Part shown: positions 25,378 through 33,008 of the stretch, one piece after another
Layout of the letters: each line of letters opens with the position of its first letter
How positions within the stretch are numbered: the first letter of the stretch is position 1
Assembly: GCF_028826155.1 (NCBI RefSeq)
Contig: NZ_JAQGPN010000002.1
Span: 1-64,000 of the forward strand
Origin: Mesorhizobium shangrilense
GTDB taxonomy: Bacteria; Pseudomonadota; Alphaproteobacteria; Rhizobiales; Rhizobiaceae
Length of the DNA: 64,000 nt
Reading direction: 5' to 3'
Position numbers and translations under genes: made by a program
Notes under the pieces: generated by a model
The model's database searches: none
What the model was told of the DNA's origin: nothing
The model's input: the letters and a program-made list of their open reading frames with translations, nothing else

Positions 25378-25610
25378 GTCATTCTCCTTGGTTTTTGTTT
25401 TGAGACTGCGGCCATCGCAGCCTCCTTGCCGATTGTTTGCGGCAGGCCGATCCGGCCCGCAGCCGAAGGCCCGCAACGTCAGTGGAGGATGACCGACGGC
25501 GATTTTTTCCGTGGTGGTGCGGCGCGGCACGCGCCTGCCGGAAAAAATCGACGGGTCATTGCGGGATGGAGGAACGGAGGCCTTGGCCGGCCTGCCGCAT
25601 GATCGGCAAG
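25378..25610 (-). promoter_or_regulatory. structured leader element, copy A
   Basis: Non-coding leader of the 42-residue gene. Plus-strand coordinates of the nested stems: CCCGCA 25470-25475 / TGCGGG 25560-25565; ATGACC 25489-25494 / GGTCAT 25554-25559; CGATTTTTTCCG 25500-25511 / CGGAAAAAATCG 25539-25550; apical GGCGCG 25521-25526 / CGCGCC 25530-25535 with a GCA loop. A one-sided bulge holds the conserved CAGTGGAGG (CCTCCACTG in the transcript). A conserved GATCAT box marks the far end (near 25600). Two further copies, at 26167 and 62647, share the architecture with compensatory base changes. Confidence 0.7.
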
Positions 25611-25810
25611 GGTGAAGGCGTCGATGGCGTGCAGGTTCAAGGAGAGGAAAAACCGGGGAGAATGGCGCGGTGACAGAGCGGACCGGCGCTGAGGCGGCAT
25701 GGTGGTCGCGTTGTTCTGCGGCGACGGAAAGATTGTGCAGGTTTTCGGCAACATTGTTCCGGCTGTGCCGGCGCGTGCGTATGTCGGCGGAGAAGAGCGA
25801 TGCGGAAAGC

Positions 25811-25846
25811 AAAAAAGAAACCGCCCCGCCGACAAGGCGGGGCGGT
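25811..25846 (-). terminator. Rho-independent terminator of the DUF736 gene
   Basis: Perfect 11-bp stem ACCGCCCCGCC / GGCGGGGCGGT with a 5-nt loop, followed on the minus strand by TTTCTTTTTT. It is 14 bp after the DUF736 stop. A closely similar ACCGCCCCGC stem follows the DUF2493 gene at 61676. Confidence 0.85.
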
Positions 25847-25860
25847 GGGTCAGCGGGATC

Positions 25861-26166
25861 TCACTTGGGCTGCGAGCGGCTCCAGATGAGATTGTGCTGG
25901 TCCTGCTCGTCTTCGACCAGGGTGGCGTAGATGGGAGCCGGGAGGCTCGGGTCGTCCAGCTTGACCGAGACGTAGGGGCGGTCCTGCTGCGAGGTGCGCT
26001 TCCAGGCGGCGCCGATTTCGACGTTGCCCGCGTAGACGCGGTAGTCGGGGCCGTTGGCGGTCGCCTCGATGGGGACGAACTTCGCCTTGGTGTTCAGCGC
26101 CAGGGTCTTGATCGCGCCGCTGAAAACGCCGTCTTCTGCCTTTGCGAAAGTGCCGATGTTAGCCAT
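25861..26166 (-). CDS. DUF736 family protein
   Basis: 101 residues from the ATG at 26166 (another ATG lies 6 bp upstream but is too close to AAAGGAG). It begins [20 protein letters not shown] and contains [34 protein letters not shown] and the final LIWSR, which are the hallmarks of DUF736 (Pfam PF05284), an all-beta protein common on alphaproteobacterial plasmids. Its function is unknown; it is often near antirestriction and replication genes. It is expressed as a single gene with its own structured leader and terminator. Confidence 0.93.
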   Translation of the reverse strand: MANIGTFAKAEDGVFSGAIKTLALNTKAKFVPIEATANGPDYRVYAGNVEIGAAWKRTSQQDRPYVSVKLDDPSLPAPIYATLVEDEQDQHNLIWSRSQPK

Positions 26167-26203
26167 TGTCATTCTCCTTTGTTTGTTCAGGGACCGCGAC
26201 CAT
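26159..26203 (-). CDS. 14-codon upstream ORF coupled to DUF736
   Basis: Within leader copy B an AGAGG site precedes ATG at 26203. The frame [14 protein letters not shown] ends with TAA at 26159-26161, just past the DUF736 start at 26166. The DUF736 Shine-Dalgarno lies inside this frame, a layout that allows translational coupling. A similar AUG with AAGGAGG is present in copy A (25415), but there the frame is longer. Whether it is translated is unknown. Confidence 0.3.
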   Translation of the reverse strand: MVAVPEQTKENDNG

Positions 26204-26397
26204 CGCAGCCTCTATGGCGATCGGTTGCAGCAGGCCGCTCCGGCCCTCACTCGCCCGCAACGCAGTGGAGGATGACGAAGGGCGATTTTTTTTTGTGGTG
26301 AAGCGGCGCGGCACGCGCCTGCCAAAAAAAATCGAACCGTCATTGAGGGCCAAGGAGCGGAGGCCGCTTGCGGCCGGTCTGCGGCATGATCCGCCAT
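26167..26397 (-). promoter_or_regulatory. structured leader element, copy B
   Basis: Leader of the DUF736 gene. Stems (plus coordinates): GGCCCTCA 26242-26249 / TGAGGGCC 26344-26351; ATGACG 26272-26277 / CGTCAT 26338-26343; CGATTTTTTTT 26283-26293 / AAAAAAAATCG 26324-26334; apical GGCGCG 26305-26310 / CGCGCC 26314-26319. Compared with copy A, ATGACC/GGTCAT has become ATGACG/CGTCAT (both sides changed), and the outer stem differs while still pairing. The GATCAT box is at about 26388-26393. Confidence 0.7.
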
Positions 26398-26399
26398 AG

Positions 26400-26840
26400 T
26401 TTTGAGGCAGCGATGCTGTCGCTGGTGCCTGTTCATCGACAAACAAACGGGGAATGAGCGGTGGCTGTTCTGACATCGGGGGCAACGCGGCAAGGCAGTC
26501 GGCGGTGAAGGAATGTGGCGGGATGGTCCTGAGCGTCGTGCTGAACATAGGCGATGGGCGCGCGGTCGCGTGGCGGCGGTAATGGTATTCGATGTGCCGG
26601 ACGGGGTCCGGGCAACGGCTTCGGAGCCGGTGAGAGAAAGGGCGCACTTTGCGGCAGGTCGCGACACCGCAACTGTCTTGGTCGAGCGCGAGGCGCAGGT
26701 CTTGCCTGCGTTCATCAGCCTCCGGTCGGGAGAGCAGGGGCGTGCCGATCAGGTCGGAGTGGGGTGTCGCACCAGCGATGACGTCGCCAAATGTCGTGCC
26801 GACAAGGCGGGGTGGTTTTGTGCGTGAGGCGCTTGATCTA
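26400..26840. other. no recognisable gene
   Basis: About 440 bp beyond leader copy B. Open frames exist on both strands but have poor, Arg/Pro-rich composition and no family resemblance. Near 26800 the sequence CCGACAAGGCGGGG repeats one arm and loop of the DUF736 terminator, so part of this stretch may be a decayed duplicate of the DUF736 region. It probably holds the promoter for the leader-DUF736 transcript. Confidence 0.4.
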
Positions 26841-26847
26841 TGGGAGA

Positions 26848-27141
26848 TCAGCGAGCGGGCGTTGGGTCGAGGCGCAGTGATGGCGGGAGATGGAAAGTTC
26901 TGCACATGGTGCCGGAAACCTCCTTGCCCTGCTCGGTTTTGGCGGTGAATTTGGTTCTCCACATGTCGCCGGCGTTGCAGCCGAACCAGGAATAGCCGCG
27001 GGGCTGGACGTCGGTGAGGCCATGCTGGGTGGCTGTGTCGATGGTGCCCTGTGGATCGACCCAGAGCGGATTCCAGACAGCGGCAACGATTCCGACCATG
27101 AGCCCGATGGAGACAAGATTAAATTTGGTTTTTACATCCAT
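26848..27141 (-). CDS. small membrane-anchored protein, unknown
   Basis: 97 residues. It has a short cytosolic start (MDVKTKF), one membrane segment or uncleaved signal (LVSIGLMVGIVAAVWNPLWV, residues 9-28), then an extracytoplasmic part with two Cys (FGCNAGDMWRTKF, GTMCRTFHL) that could form a disulfide. Upstream is an AT-rich promoter-like gap (27142-27287). No family recognised. It resembles the anchored proteins at 32195 and 60556 only in size and topology. Confidence 0.6.
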   Translation of the reverse strand: MDVKTKFNLVSIGLMVGIVAAVWNPLWVDPQGTIDTATQHGLTDVQPRGYSWFGCNAGDMWRTKFTAKTEQGKEVSGTMCRTFHLPPSLRLDPTPAR

Positions 27142-27287
27142 GAATCGCCTGCTTATTCTGCGCCTTTTCTATAACCATCCATACTCGCAATGTAATTCAT
27201 TGACCCGATGCAACGCAAACTTTATGTGCGCTGCATGTTATCTTGTTGAAGTGGCCTAGTTTTTCCTGGGTGACGCGAACGGGTGTT

Positions 27288-27542
27288 CTATTTGTCGTTG
27301 TCGGTTTCCGCCTTCGGCTCGCGCAGCACGATGCGGCCGCCGCTGGCCGGCAGCAGTTCGAGGTCGAGCGTCATGCCCTTGCCGTCCTCGTGGCTGAAGG
27401 CCGCGCCGATCTTGGTCCAGTACGGCTTTTCGCGGTCGGGGACGTAGTAGGCAAGCAGCGCGGGCTGTTTCTTGGTTTTTGGCGCGGGCGCGGTCGTCGG
27501 TTTTTTGTCGGCGGCGGCGTCGGTTGTCTTCTTGCGTGGCAT
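27288..27542 (-). CDS. conserved plasmid-type protein, 84 residues
   Basis: A Lys/Ala/Pro-rich N-terminus (about 28 residues, disordered) precedes a compact domain with YYVPDREKPYWTKIGAAFSH, then GKGMTLDLELLPASGGRIVL. The WTKIGAAF...DGKG..L.L..LP..GRIVLR pattern is one I associate with small conserved proteins of alphaproteobacterial plasmids next to relaxase genes. Function unknown. It lies 27 bp downstream of the relaxase 2 stop on the same strand, so it is probably the third gene of that operon. Confidence 0.75.
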   Translation of the reverse strand: MPRKKTTDAAADKKPTTAPAPKTKKQPALLAYYVPDREKPYWTKIGAAFSHEDGKGMTLDLELLPASGGRIVLREPKAETDNDK

Positions 27543-27569
27543 GGTCTGTCCTCTCTGGTTGTCGGTTGT

Positions 27570-29231
27570 TCAGCTGTTCGGTCGTTTCGTCGGGCGGCTG
27601 GGGTCTTGCGGGTCGGACGGCGGCGGCTCGACGGGCGCGGCGTCGCGGGGCATCGTCAGTTTGGCGTTGCGGATCAGGTCGACGGCGCTGTGGTGGGTCG
27701 CGCTGAGTTGCGGCGCGCGCGTGTCGCGGGCCGCGTTCGGGCTTTCCCGGCGGGTGACGATGTCGGTTGCGTTGACTGTGAAAGCCTGTCGTTTGTGGCC
27801 GCGGGTGTCGTGGTTGGATTTGACGGCCGGCGTGTGCTGGTCGGTGATGTCGTGGCCGTTCTGGCGGCAGTGACGATACCATTCGCGGGGGTTGAGCCGG
27901 TCGGGGTTGACGAGGTCGGTAATGTCGTCGGGCGTCATGTGCCCGGCCGCCAGGGCGGCGCGGTTGGCGACAGCCGCCATGCGCATGGCTCGGCTCATCG
28001 TCCGGAAGGCCTGGGCGCGGTCTTCGCGCTGCTCGAGTTTTCTGCGGTAGGCGTCGGTGATGTCGTCGCGGCAGGCGCGGAGTTCCTGCTGGCGGCGGAG
28101 CGCCTCGGCTTCCTCGCGCTGGCGGCGCAGGAGATCGAGGTCGGTCTGGCGTTCGTAGTAGCGGATGATGGCGGCAACGGCGGGAAGGCGTCGCAGCATG
28201 CGGCGTAAGGGTCGGTCGCGGAGCCGCATTAGGTGTTCGAATTCGGCCTTGTGCCTGGCCTTGAGGGCGAGCCGCTCCTCGATGTTCCGCAGCTCCTGTT
28301 TGAGGCGGGCGAGAAGCAGCATCAGGGCGTGTTTGCGACGGCGCTTGTCGGTTGCGGCGCGCAGTCGGGCGGCGTCGGTTTCGGCCTGCTGGTGGAGACG
28401 GGCAAGGCGGACGGCGGCGCGTTCCTTGAGGATGGCTTTGGCTTTCTGCACGTCGGGGACGCCGGCGAGGCTGGTCAGTTTGGCCTTGACGTCGCGGCTG
28501 CTGGCCCCGTCGATCTGGCGGGCCAGGCTGAAGATCTCGGCGTTGTCGTCGAGCACGACGAAGGCGCGCTTGTCGCCGATCGCCAGCGTGAAGCCGGCCG
28601 CCTCGAGCGCGGCGCGGAAGGCGTCGGCCGTGTCGGAGCCGCGGAACGCCTCGGTCAGGATCTGGCGGCGTTCCTTGACGGTCATGCCGGTCGCTTCCGA
28701 CTGGATCTTTTCGGCGCGGGTGTAGTCCTGCCCGGGACGGGTGTGGCGGTCCGGATTCTTGGCCGCCCACGCCTGGAGGCCGAAGGGCAGGGGAACCTCG
28801 AGCTCGCGGAAGAACTGCACCGATAGGTCGGTCAGCTTGGCATGGTCGTGGCTCATGTGAACCGACTTGAGGCGGTCGCCGTCGGCATAGATGCGAGACC
28901 AGACGACATGGCAGTGCTCGCGGCCGTCCTTGACGTGGAAGATGACGGCACGCGGCTGCCCGGACAGCTTGAGCGTCTGCTCGATGCGCTCGATGGCGGC
29001 GAAATAGGCGGCCCGGTCGACGCGCACGGGCGGGTTGATCGACAGGCTGTAGAACGGCTCCTTGCAGCGGGTGCCGGCCGCCGTCGCTTCATATTCGGCG
29101 AACGCCCCGAACAGGTCGGCCGCGGTGGTGCCGCGCAGCTCGGCGATCGACACGTCTTCGTTGTCGACGCCGTTCATCAGATGGGCGGCAAGGTCGGTGG
29201 CGCCGGTGCGCTGTGAGCCTTTGAGGATCAT
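27570..29231 (-). CDS. relaxase / mobilization nuclease 2
   Basis: 553 residues. It begins MILKGSQRTGATDLAAHLMN (GSQRTGA is typical of one relaxase clade), and has the metal-binding segment IFHVKDGREHCHVVWSRI with the His residues expected for relaxase motif III. Long charged helices follow (residues 250-420) and a Pro-rich end (PPPSDPQDPSRPTKRP). It is only remotely related to relaxase 1. The ATG overlaps the MobC 2 stop as ATGA. It should nick a separate oriT, so the element may carry two transfer origins. Confidence 0.85.
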   Translation of the reverse strand: MILKGSQRTGATDLAAHLMNGVDNEDVSIAELRGTTAADLFGAFAEYEATAAGTRCKEPFYSLSINPPVRVDRAAYFAAIERIEQTLKLSGQPRAVIFHVKDGREHCHVVWSRIYADGDRLKSVHMSHDHAKLTDLSVQFFRELEVPLPFGLQAWAAKNPDRHTRPGQDYTRAEKIQSEATGMTVKERRQILTEAFRGSDTADAFRAALEAAGFTLAIGDKRAFVVLDDNAEIFSLARQIDGASSRDVKAKLTSLAGVPDVQKAKAILKERAAVRLARLHQQAETDAARLRAATDKRRRKHALMLLLARLKQELRNIEERLALKARHKAEFEHLMRLRDRPLRRMLRRLPAVAAIIRYYERQTDLDLLRRQREEAEALRRQQELRACRDDITDAYRRKLEQREDRAQAFRTMSRAMRMAAVANRAALAAGHMTPDDITDLVNPDRLNPREWYRHCRQNGHDITDQHTPAVKSNHDTRGHKRQAFTVNATDIVTRRESPNAARDTRAPQLSATHHSAVDLIRNAKLTMPRDAAPVEPPPSDPQDPSRPTKRPNS

Positions 29232-29752
29232 GGCGAGGCCATCCGGTTGGGGCTGGGTGTGTCGGTTGACGCGGCCGGCATCGACGCGTCGGTTGGCGCG
29301 GTCGGTTCGGGCCAGGCCTCGGGCGGGTTGGCGGCCGGTTGCCAGATGGCGACGAGCGGTTCGGCAAGAACGACGGGCTGAGGCGCGGGCCGGACTGGCC
29401 GGGGGGTGCGGCCCATCGCCTGCAGGCAGAGGAAGCTCATGTCGGCGAGGTGATCGAGGGCGGCGGACAGGCGGGCATCGTCGGGATGCTTGGCGTCGGG
29501 GTGGGCTGCGATGAGGCGCAGCTGGTCAGCGACGGGGCCGAGGTCGCGGATCAGCCGGGCGACAAGCGTGGTGTCGGCCGCCGGCCGGCGGGTCGCCCGC
29601 GCCCTGGGTTCGTCGAGCAGCGCCATGCGGATCAGCGAGGCGACGGAGACGCCGGCCTGGTCGGCGTTGTCGCGCACCAGCGCGGCTTCCTCGTCGCTGA
29701 AGCGGGCCGAGAGCGAAATGCTGCGTTGCCGTGTGTCCGTGCCGCTCGTCAT
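29228..29752 (-). CDS. MobC-like protein 2 (ribbon-helix-helix)
   Basis: 174 residues from the ATG at 29752, with AAGGAGGGG just upstream. N-terminal ISLSARFSDEEAALVRDNAD and AGVSVASLIRMALLDE form a ribbon-helix-helix; then comes LIRDLGPVADQLRLIAAHPD, and a Pro-rich tail. It is the typical relaxosome accessory encoded before a relaxase, with a 4-bp overlap. The long structured non-coding region upstream (29779-30188) could contain its oriT or a regulatory leader. Confidence 0.8.
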   Translation of the reverse strand: MTSGTDTRQRSISLSARFSDEEAALVRDNADQAGVSVASLIRMALLDEPRARATRRPAADTTLVARLIRDLGPVADQLRLIAAHPDAKHPDDARLSAALDHLADMSFLCLQAMGRTPRPVRPAPQPVVLAEPLVAIWQPAANPPEAWPEPTAPTDASMPAASTDTPSPNRMASP

Positions 29753-29778
29753 GTCCCCTCCTTGGTCGGGCGGTGGGT

Positions 29779-30188
29779 CTGGTGGCCCCTGCCACGCGCC
29801 AGTGCCATCTGTGCAAGAGGGCGGGAGCGCAGCAGGGGCCACCAGAAAGACAGAGAGATACGCGCGCGAAGGGCCAGGCAACGGGCGAAGGTTCAGGGGA
29901 GCGCCATCCCCTGACCAGGTATCCAAAGGGCTCGGAGGCCCTTGGCCCGCGTCCAGCCCGGGCAGGGCTGGTGCATGGGTCGGTCCAGATGGGAGAGGCA
30001 AATCTCCCGGCTCTGGTCGATGGGGTCCATGGGGAGCGCGAATGCTCCCCTGGTCCGGTGCAGCGGGATACGCTGCCGGCGCCTGCCCCTGCCCTCGACG
30101 GGCTGGGCGGGGCGCCCTGCGGGGATGCAACGGGGCCGGCTACGGAGGCCCCTTGCCAAGATGGCGCGGCGAGTCCGCGCACATCTTG
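29779..30188. other. array of consecutive hairpins upstream of MobC 2
   Basis: No credible ORF. Inverted repeats in order: CTGGTGGCCCCTGC 29779-29792 / 29832-29845 (14 bp perfect); CAGGGGA 29894 / TCCCCTG 29907; CCAA(A)GGGC 29923 / GCCCTTGG 29938; CCAGCCC 29953 / GGGCTGG 29965; CCAGA-n-GGGAGA 29985 / TCTCCC-n-TCTGG 30003; GGGGAGC 30031 / GCTCCCC 30044; GCAGCG 30060 / CGCTGC 30071; GGGGCC 30132 / GGCCCC 30147; CAAGATGGCGCGG 30157-30169 / CCGCGC-A-CATCTTG 30175-30188. It could be a structured mRNA leader, a ncRNA, or an oriT with multiple protein sites. Confidence 0.5.
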
Positions 30189-30503
30189 AAACCCCCCCTA
30201 TCGTGAAACTAGCACGCAGAGGTTAGAAAAAGATGAACCTACGGTTGCGGCGGGCATAAGCCTTTCAACCGAATATGGAAAGTTCCAACAGGCCAGAACA
30301 GGGCGCAGGTCAAGAGACGCCGGTCGGAGCCGGACTCCTGCCCTTGAAGGGGGAGCTAAGGGAAGAAATGGGGGAAGGCATGCCGGGGTGTGTCGGGGCA
30401 ATTCTGCTGGTGGAGGGGCGGCGTTCGGGCATGATGTGGGGAAGGGGAAAGGGAGGGCGGATGGAGAAGGATCGGGAGAAGACAAGGACAGGGGAGAAAG
30501 GCG

Positions 30504-30526
30504 CCGAGGATCTGGAAGATCCTCGG
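30504..30526. terminator. isolated strong hairpin
   Basis: Perfect 10-bp inverted repeat CCGAGGATCT / AGATCCTCGG with a 3-nt loop in a gene-free stretch (30190-30675). No T-run. The rest of this gap is purine-rich on the plus strand and holds no convincing ORF; the 3' end (30640-30675) is AT-rich and carries the promoter-like CCGTAATACTTGTATCTTG. Confidence 0.35.
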
Positions 30527-30675
30527 GTGAACGAGGTCGGGTTGTGGGCCTTGGCGGGCCTGGCCTGTGTCGACGAAGGCGGTCGGTTGGTGACGTGCTG
30601 GGCTGTCAGCCGCGCGACCGTTCATTGATCCGGGCGCGACTGATAGAATAAAAGTTTGCTGTCTTTCCGTAATAC

Positions 30676-32160
30676 TTGTATCTTGCGGGTGCCGGACTTG
30701 CCGACATTGCGGCCTGGCAGAAATATTGCGTGGGTTACAACGTATTTGATGACGGTTCTATAAGATCTTTTCTTCTGCAATGTTGTGACGGCGATGCCGC
30801 CCTGACGGAGCTGCTCGTCACTTGTCTGGAGCGCCCGTTGCGCAAGGGGCCTGACGGGCTGGTTCCGTTGAGGTCATTGCCCGTCGATGCGCCGACCTGG
30901 CTGGTCGAGCAGTTGAAGGCCGGGGTGGGGGTGCATCGTTTTCGTCCCGACGCCAGGCTGGCGGACCGGGTTGGCCGTGTTGCGTGCTGGATCATGACGG
31001 CGATGGCTCACGACGAGGCGTGGCTGCGCGATGTGGATGCGCAGGGCCGGCCGAGGAAGCTCCTGAAGATCGGGTCGCTGGCGCAGGCCGAAGCGGAGGC
31101 GGATAAGGCCATGCGGCGGTTTGCCTTCAACGCGGCGGCCGCGCCTTATGTTGACGGCGAGGGCGAGGCGACGGTGCAGACCTTTGCGAATGGCTACCGG
31201 ATCGTCCAGCTGCTGACGCCGGCGGCGCTTGATCGTGAGAGCGCTGCGATGGGCAGTTGTGCTGGTGGGGGCGGCTATGATCGAGGCGTGGAAACGCAAT
31301 ACAAGCTCATCTATTCGCTGCGTGACGCCAAGGGCCTGTCGCATGTGACGCTGGAGGTGGATCCGGCGGAGAACAGCCTGGTGCAGTGTCTGGGCAAGCA
31401 GAACGTGGCGCCAGTTGCCCGGTATCTGCCGATGGTGCGGAGCTTTGTTAGACAGTGGCAGTTGCAGGTGACGGCGGCGGCGGCGCGGTGCGGGTTTGTC
31501 CAGGACGCGCTGACTCACGAACTGCATTCGCTATCGGCGTTGCCGCGGGGGTTGCATGTCGGGAAAGGCGGGCTCTGGTTGCATGACACGAAGATCGACG
31601 CGCTGCCCGAGGATCTGCGGGTGGACGGCAATTTGTATCTGGGCGGATCGGCGATTAAGCGGCTGCCGCGGGGGCTGATCGTCAGCGGCGGTATTGATCT
31701 GAGACGGAGTGCGGTCCGCGAGCTGCCGGCGCATTTGTCGGCGGAATGGTTGAGTCTGGAGGGAACGGCGATCGCTGCGTTGCCGCGCGGGCTGAGGATC
31801 GGCGGGGCGGCGGATTTGAGGGGGACGGAGATCACGGCTTTGCCGGATGACCTGCAGGTCGGCGGCGATCTGAATCTGTGGGGGACCGATGTCGCGGCGC
31901 TGCCCGAAGGGCTGCGCGTCGGCGGTCGGTTGGTTCTGGCTTGCACCAAGGTGATGAAGCTGCCGAGCGGCTTGTCGGCGCGGTCGCTGGATCTCCGGGG
32001 AACGCAGATTAGGGAGTTGCCGGACGACCTGAAGGTTTTGGGCGGGATCAGGCTGCCGAATGGCGAGGAAGGCGGGACGGTTGAGATGGCGCGGGCGGCG
32101 TTGGCGGCGCCCGCGACGTCTGGGGCGCGGCCTGGATTGCTGCGGCCGCGGGTGGGTTAG
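30676..32160 (+). CDS. protein with PcfJ-like centre and leucine-rich repeats
   Basis: 494 residues. A stop codon at 30670 means the frame can start no earlier than the TTG at 30676; the start is uncertain. Residues ~150-270 include GYRIVQLLTPAALDRESAAM, the segment MGSCAGGGGYDRG and KLIYSLRDAKGLSHVTLEVD, which resembles the PcfJ-like domain of conjugative and phage elements. Residues ~285-470 are about nine ~20-residue repeats of the form LPxxLxVxGxLxLxGTxIxxLP, a short LRR that builds a curved binding surface. The role could be recognition of another protein. It is flanked by unrelated hypothetical genes in the backbone. Confidence 0.75.
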   Translation: MYLAGAGLADIAAWQKYCVGYNVFDDGSIRSFLLQCCDGDAALTELLVTCLERPLRKGPDGLVPLRSLPVDAPTWLVEQLKAGVGVHRFRPDARLADRVGRVACWIMTAMAHDEAWLRDVDAQGRPRKLLKIGSLAQAEAEADKAMRRFAFNAAAAPYVDGEGEATVQTFANGYRIVQLLTPAALDRESAAMGSCAGGGGYDRGVETQYKLIYSLRDAKGLSHVTLEVDPAENSLVQCLGKQNVAPVARYLPMVRSFVRQWQLQVTAAAARCGFVQDALTHELHSLSALPRGLHVGKGGLWLHDTKIDALPEDLRVDGNLYLGGSAIKRLPRGLIVSGGIDLRRSAVRELPAHLSAEWLSLEGTAIAALPRGLRIGGAADLRGTEITALPDDLQVGGDLNLWGTDVAALPEGLRVGGRLVLACTKVMKLPSGLSARSLDLRGTQIRELPDDLKVLGGIRLPNGEEGGTVEMARAALAAPATSGARPGLLRPRVG

Positions 32161-32194
32161 TTTTATCAATAGAGGAGTGACGCAGGAGGGCGTG

Positions 32195-32566
32195 ATGGGA
32201 CAAAGGCTGAACTATGAGGGGATTGTGAATGTAGGTGCCGTGACGTGGCTGGCAGTGACTTTTGCGACGCTGGCGAGCGCCGGGATCGGGGTGATGAATC
32301 ATGCCAAGCAGCAATGGGTCGATGCGGTCAAGGCGACGATCGATGCGCCGGTGGTGGGCCGCGGTCAGAGCGAGCTGCGCATGGGCCCGTTGAAATACTT
32401 GTTCGATTTCGAGTCGGGCGTCGTCTTCATCGAAAACGGCGGTCACCAGGCCACGGTCGGGATGGACGATTTCGACAATCAGACGCTGCTCGAGGCGGTC
32501 AGGCAGCGCGGTTGTGCGGCGCCGGCGGCGGGTGCGCGGGCACTGGATCAGCTCGTGTGCGAGTGA
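32195..32566 (+). CDS. small membrane-anchored protein, unknown
   Basis: 123 residues from the ATG at 32195 (a GTG lies one codon upstream) with a CAGGAGGG site. One membrane helix at residues ~10-30 (VGAVTWLAVTFATLASAGIG) is followed by an extracytoplasmic part: SELRMGPLKYLFDFESGVVF and DDFDNQTLLEAVRQRGCAAP. The single-helix topology suggests a membrane-tethered accessory. It converges on the gene at 32568 with a 1-bp gap. No family recognised. Confidence 0.6.
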   Translation: MGQRLNYEGIVNVGAVTWLAVTFATLASAGIGVMNHAKQQWVDAVKATIDAPVVGRGQSELRMGPLKYLFDFESGVVFIENGGHQATVGMDDFDNQTLLEAVRQRGCAAPAAGARALDQLVCE

Positions 32567-32567
32567 G

Positions 32568-33008
32568 CTAGCAGGGGCTGAAGCGGCTGAGCACCATGTT
32601 GAGTGCCGGGGTCACGTCGAGGGCGCGGCCGACGGTGTCTTCGACCCAGTCATGCGCGGCGGGATGCACGTCGTGGGCGGCGGCAAGCGTGTGCTTCATC
32701 ATCGCCAGGTTCTGGACTTCGGGACTGTCGGTGCGCTGCCGGATTTCAGGTGCGCCGAGGTCGAGTAGGTTGTTGGTGGCATAGACGAGTTTGGCCCCGT
32801 CGAGATCCGGCTCCTGGAGCCGGGTCAGGAATTCGTTGACCAGGCGCTGTGTGTCGGGGTGCTTGTCGAGTAGGTCGAGCGCCGCCTGTTCCATATGATC
32901 GCGCGCGTCGGCGATTTGTGTCGGGTCGAATGGGATGTTGCGATTGCGCAGTTCCTGCAGGCGCTCGTTGTTTATCTTGTCGGCGCAACTCGGCGTGTTC
33001 TCGGTCAT
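32568..33008 (-). CDS. hypothetical helical protein
   Basis: 146 residues, all-helical composition: ADKINNERLQELRNRNIPFD, RLVNEFLTRLQEPDLDG, LVYATNNLLDLGAPEIRQRT. Two Cys only, one at each end. Cytosolic, unknown function. It is divergent from the gene at 33237 across an AT-rich promoter region. Confidence 0.65.
   Translation of the reverse strand: MTENTPSCADKINNERLQELRNRNIPFDPTQIADARDHMEQAALDLLDKHPDTQRLVNEFLTRLQEPDLDGAKLVYATNNLLDLGAPEIRQRTDSPEVQNLAMMKHTLAAAHDVHPAAHDWVEDTVGRALDVTPALNMVLSRFSPC

Noticed and set aside
26433..26827. Overlapping short frames in the 26.4-26.8 kb gap
   Set aside because: No start context, no conserved-looking segments, both strands equally open; treated as non-coding.
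27256..28770. 504-codon minus frame overlapping relaxase 2 in another phase
   Set aside because: Arg/Pro-dominated composition and no motif, whereas the relaxase frame has the expected motifs and start.
29526..30182. Frames on both strands through the hairpin array upstream of MobC 2
   Set aside because: Composition follows the inverted repeats; no ribosome sites. The hairpins themselves are the better explanation.
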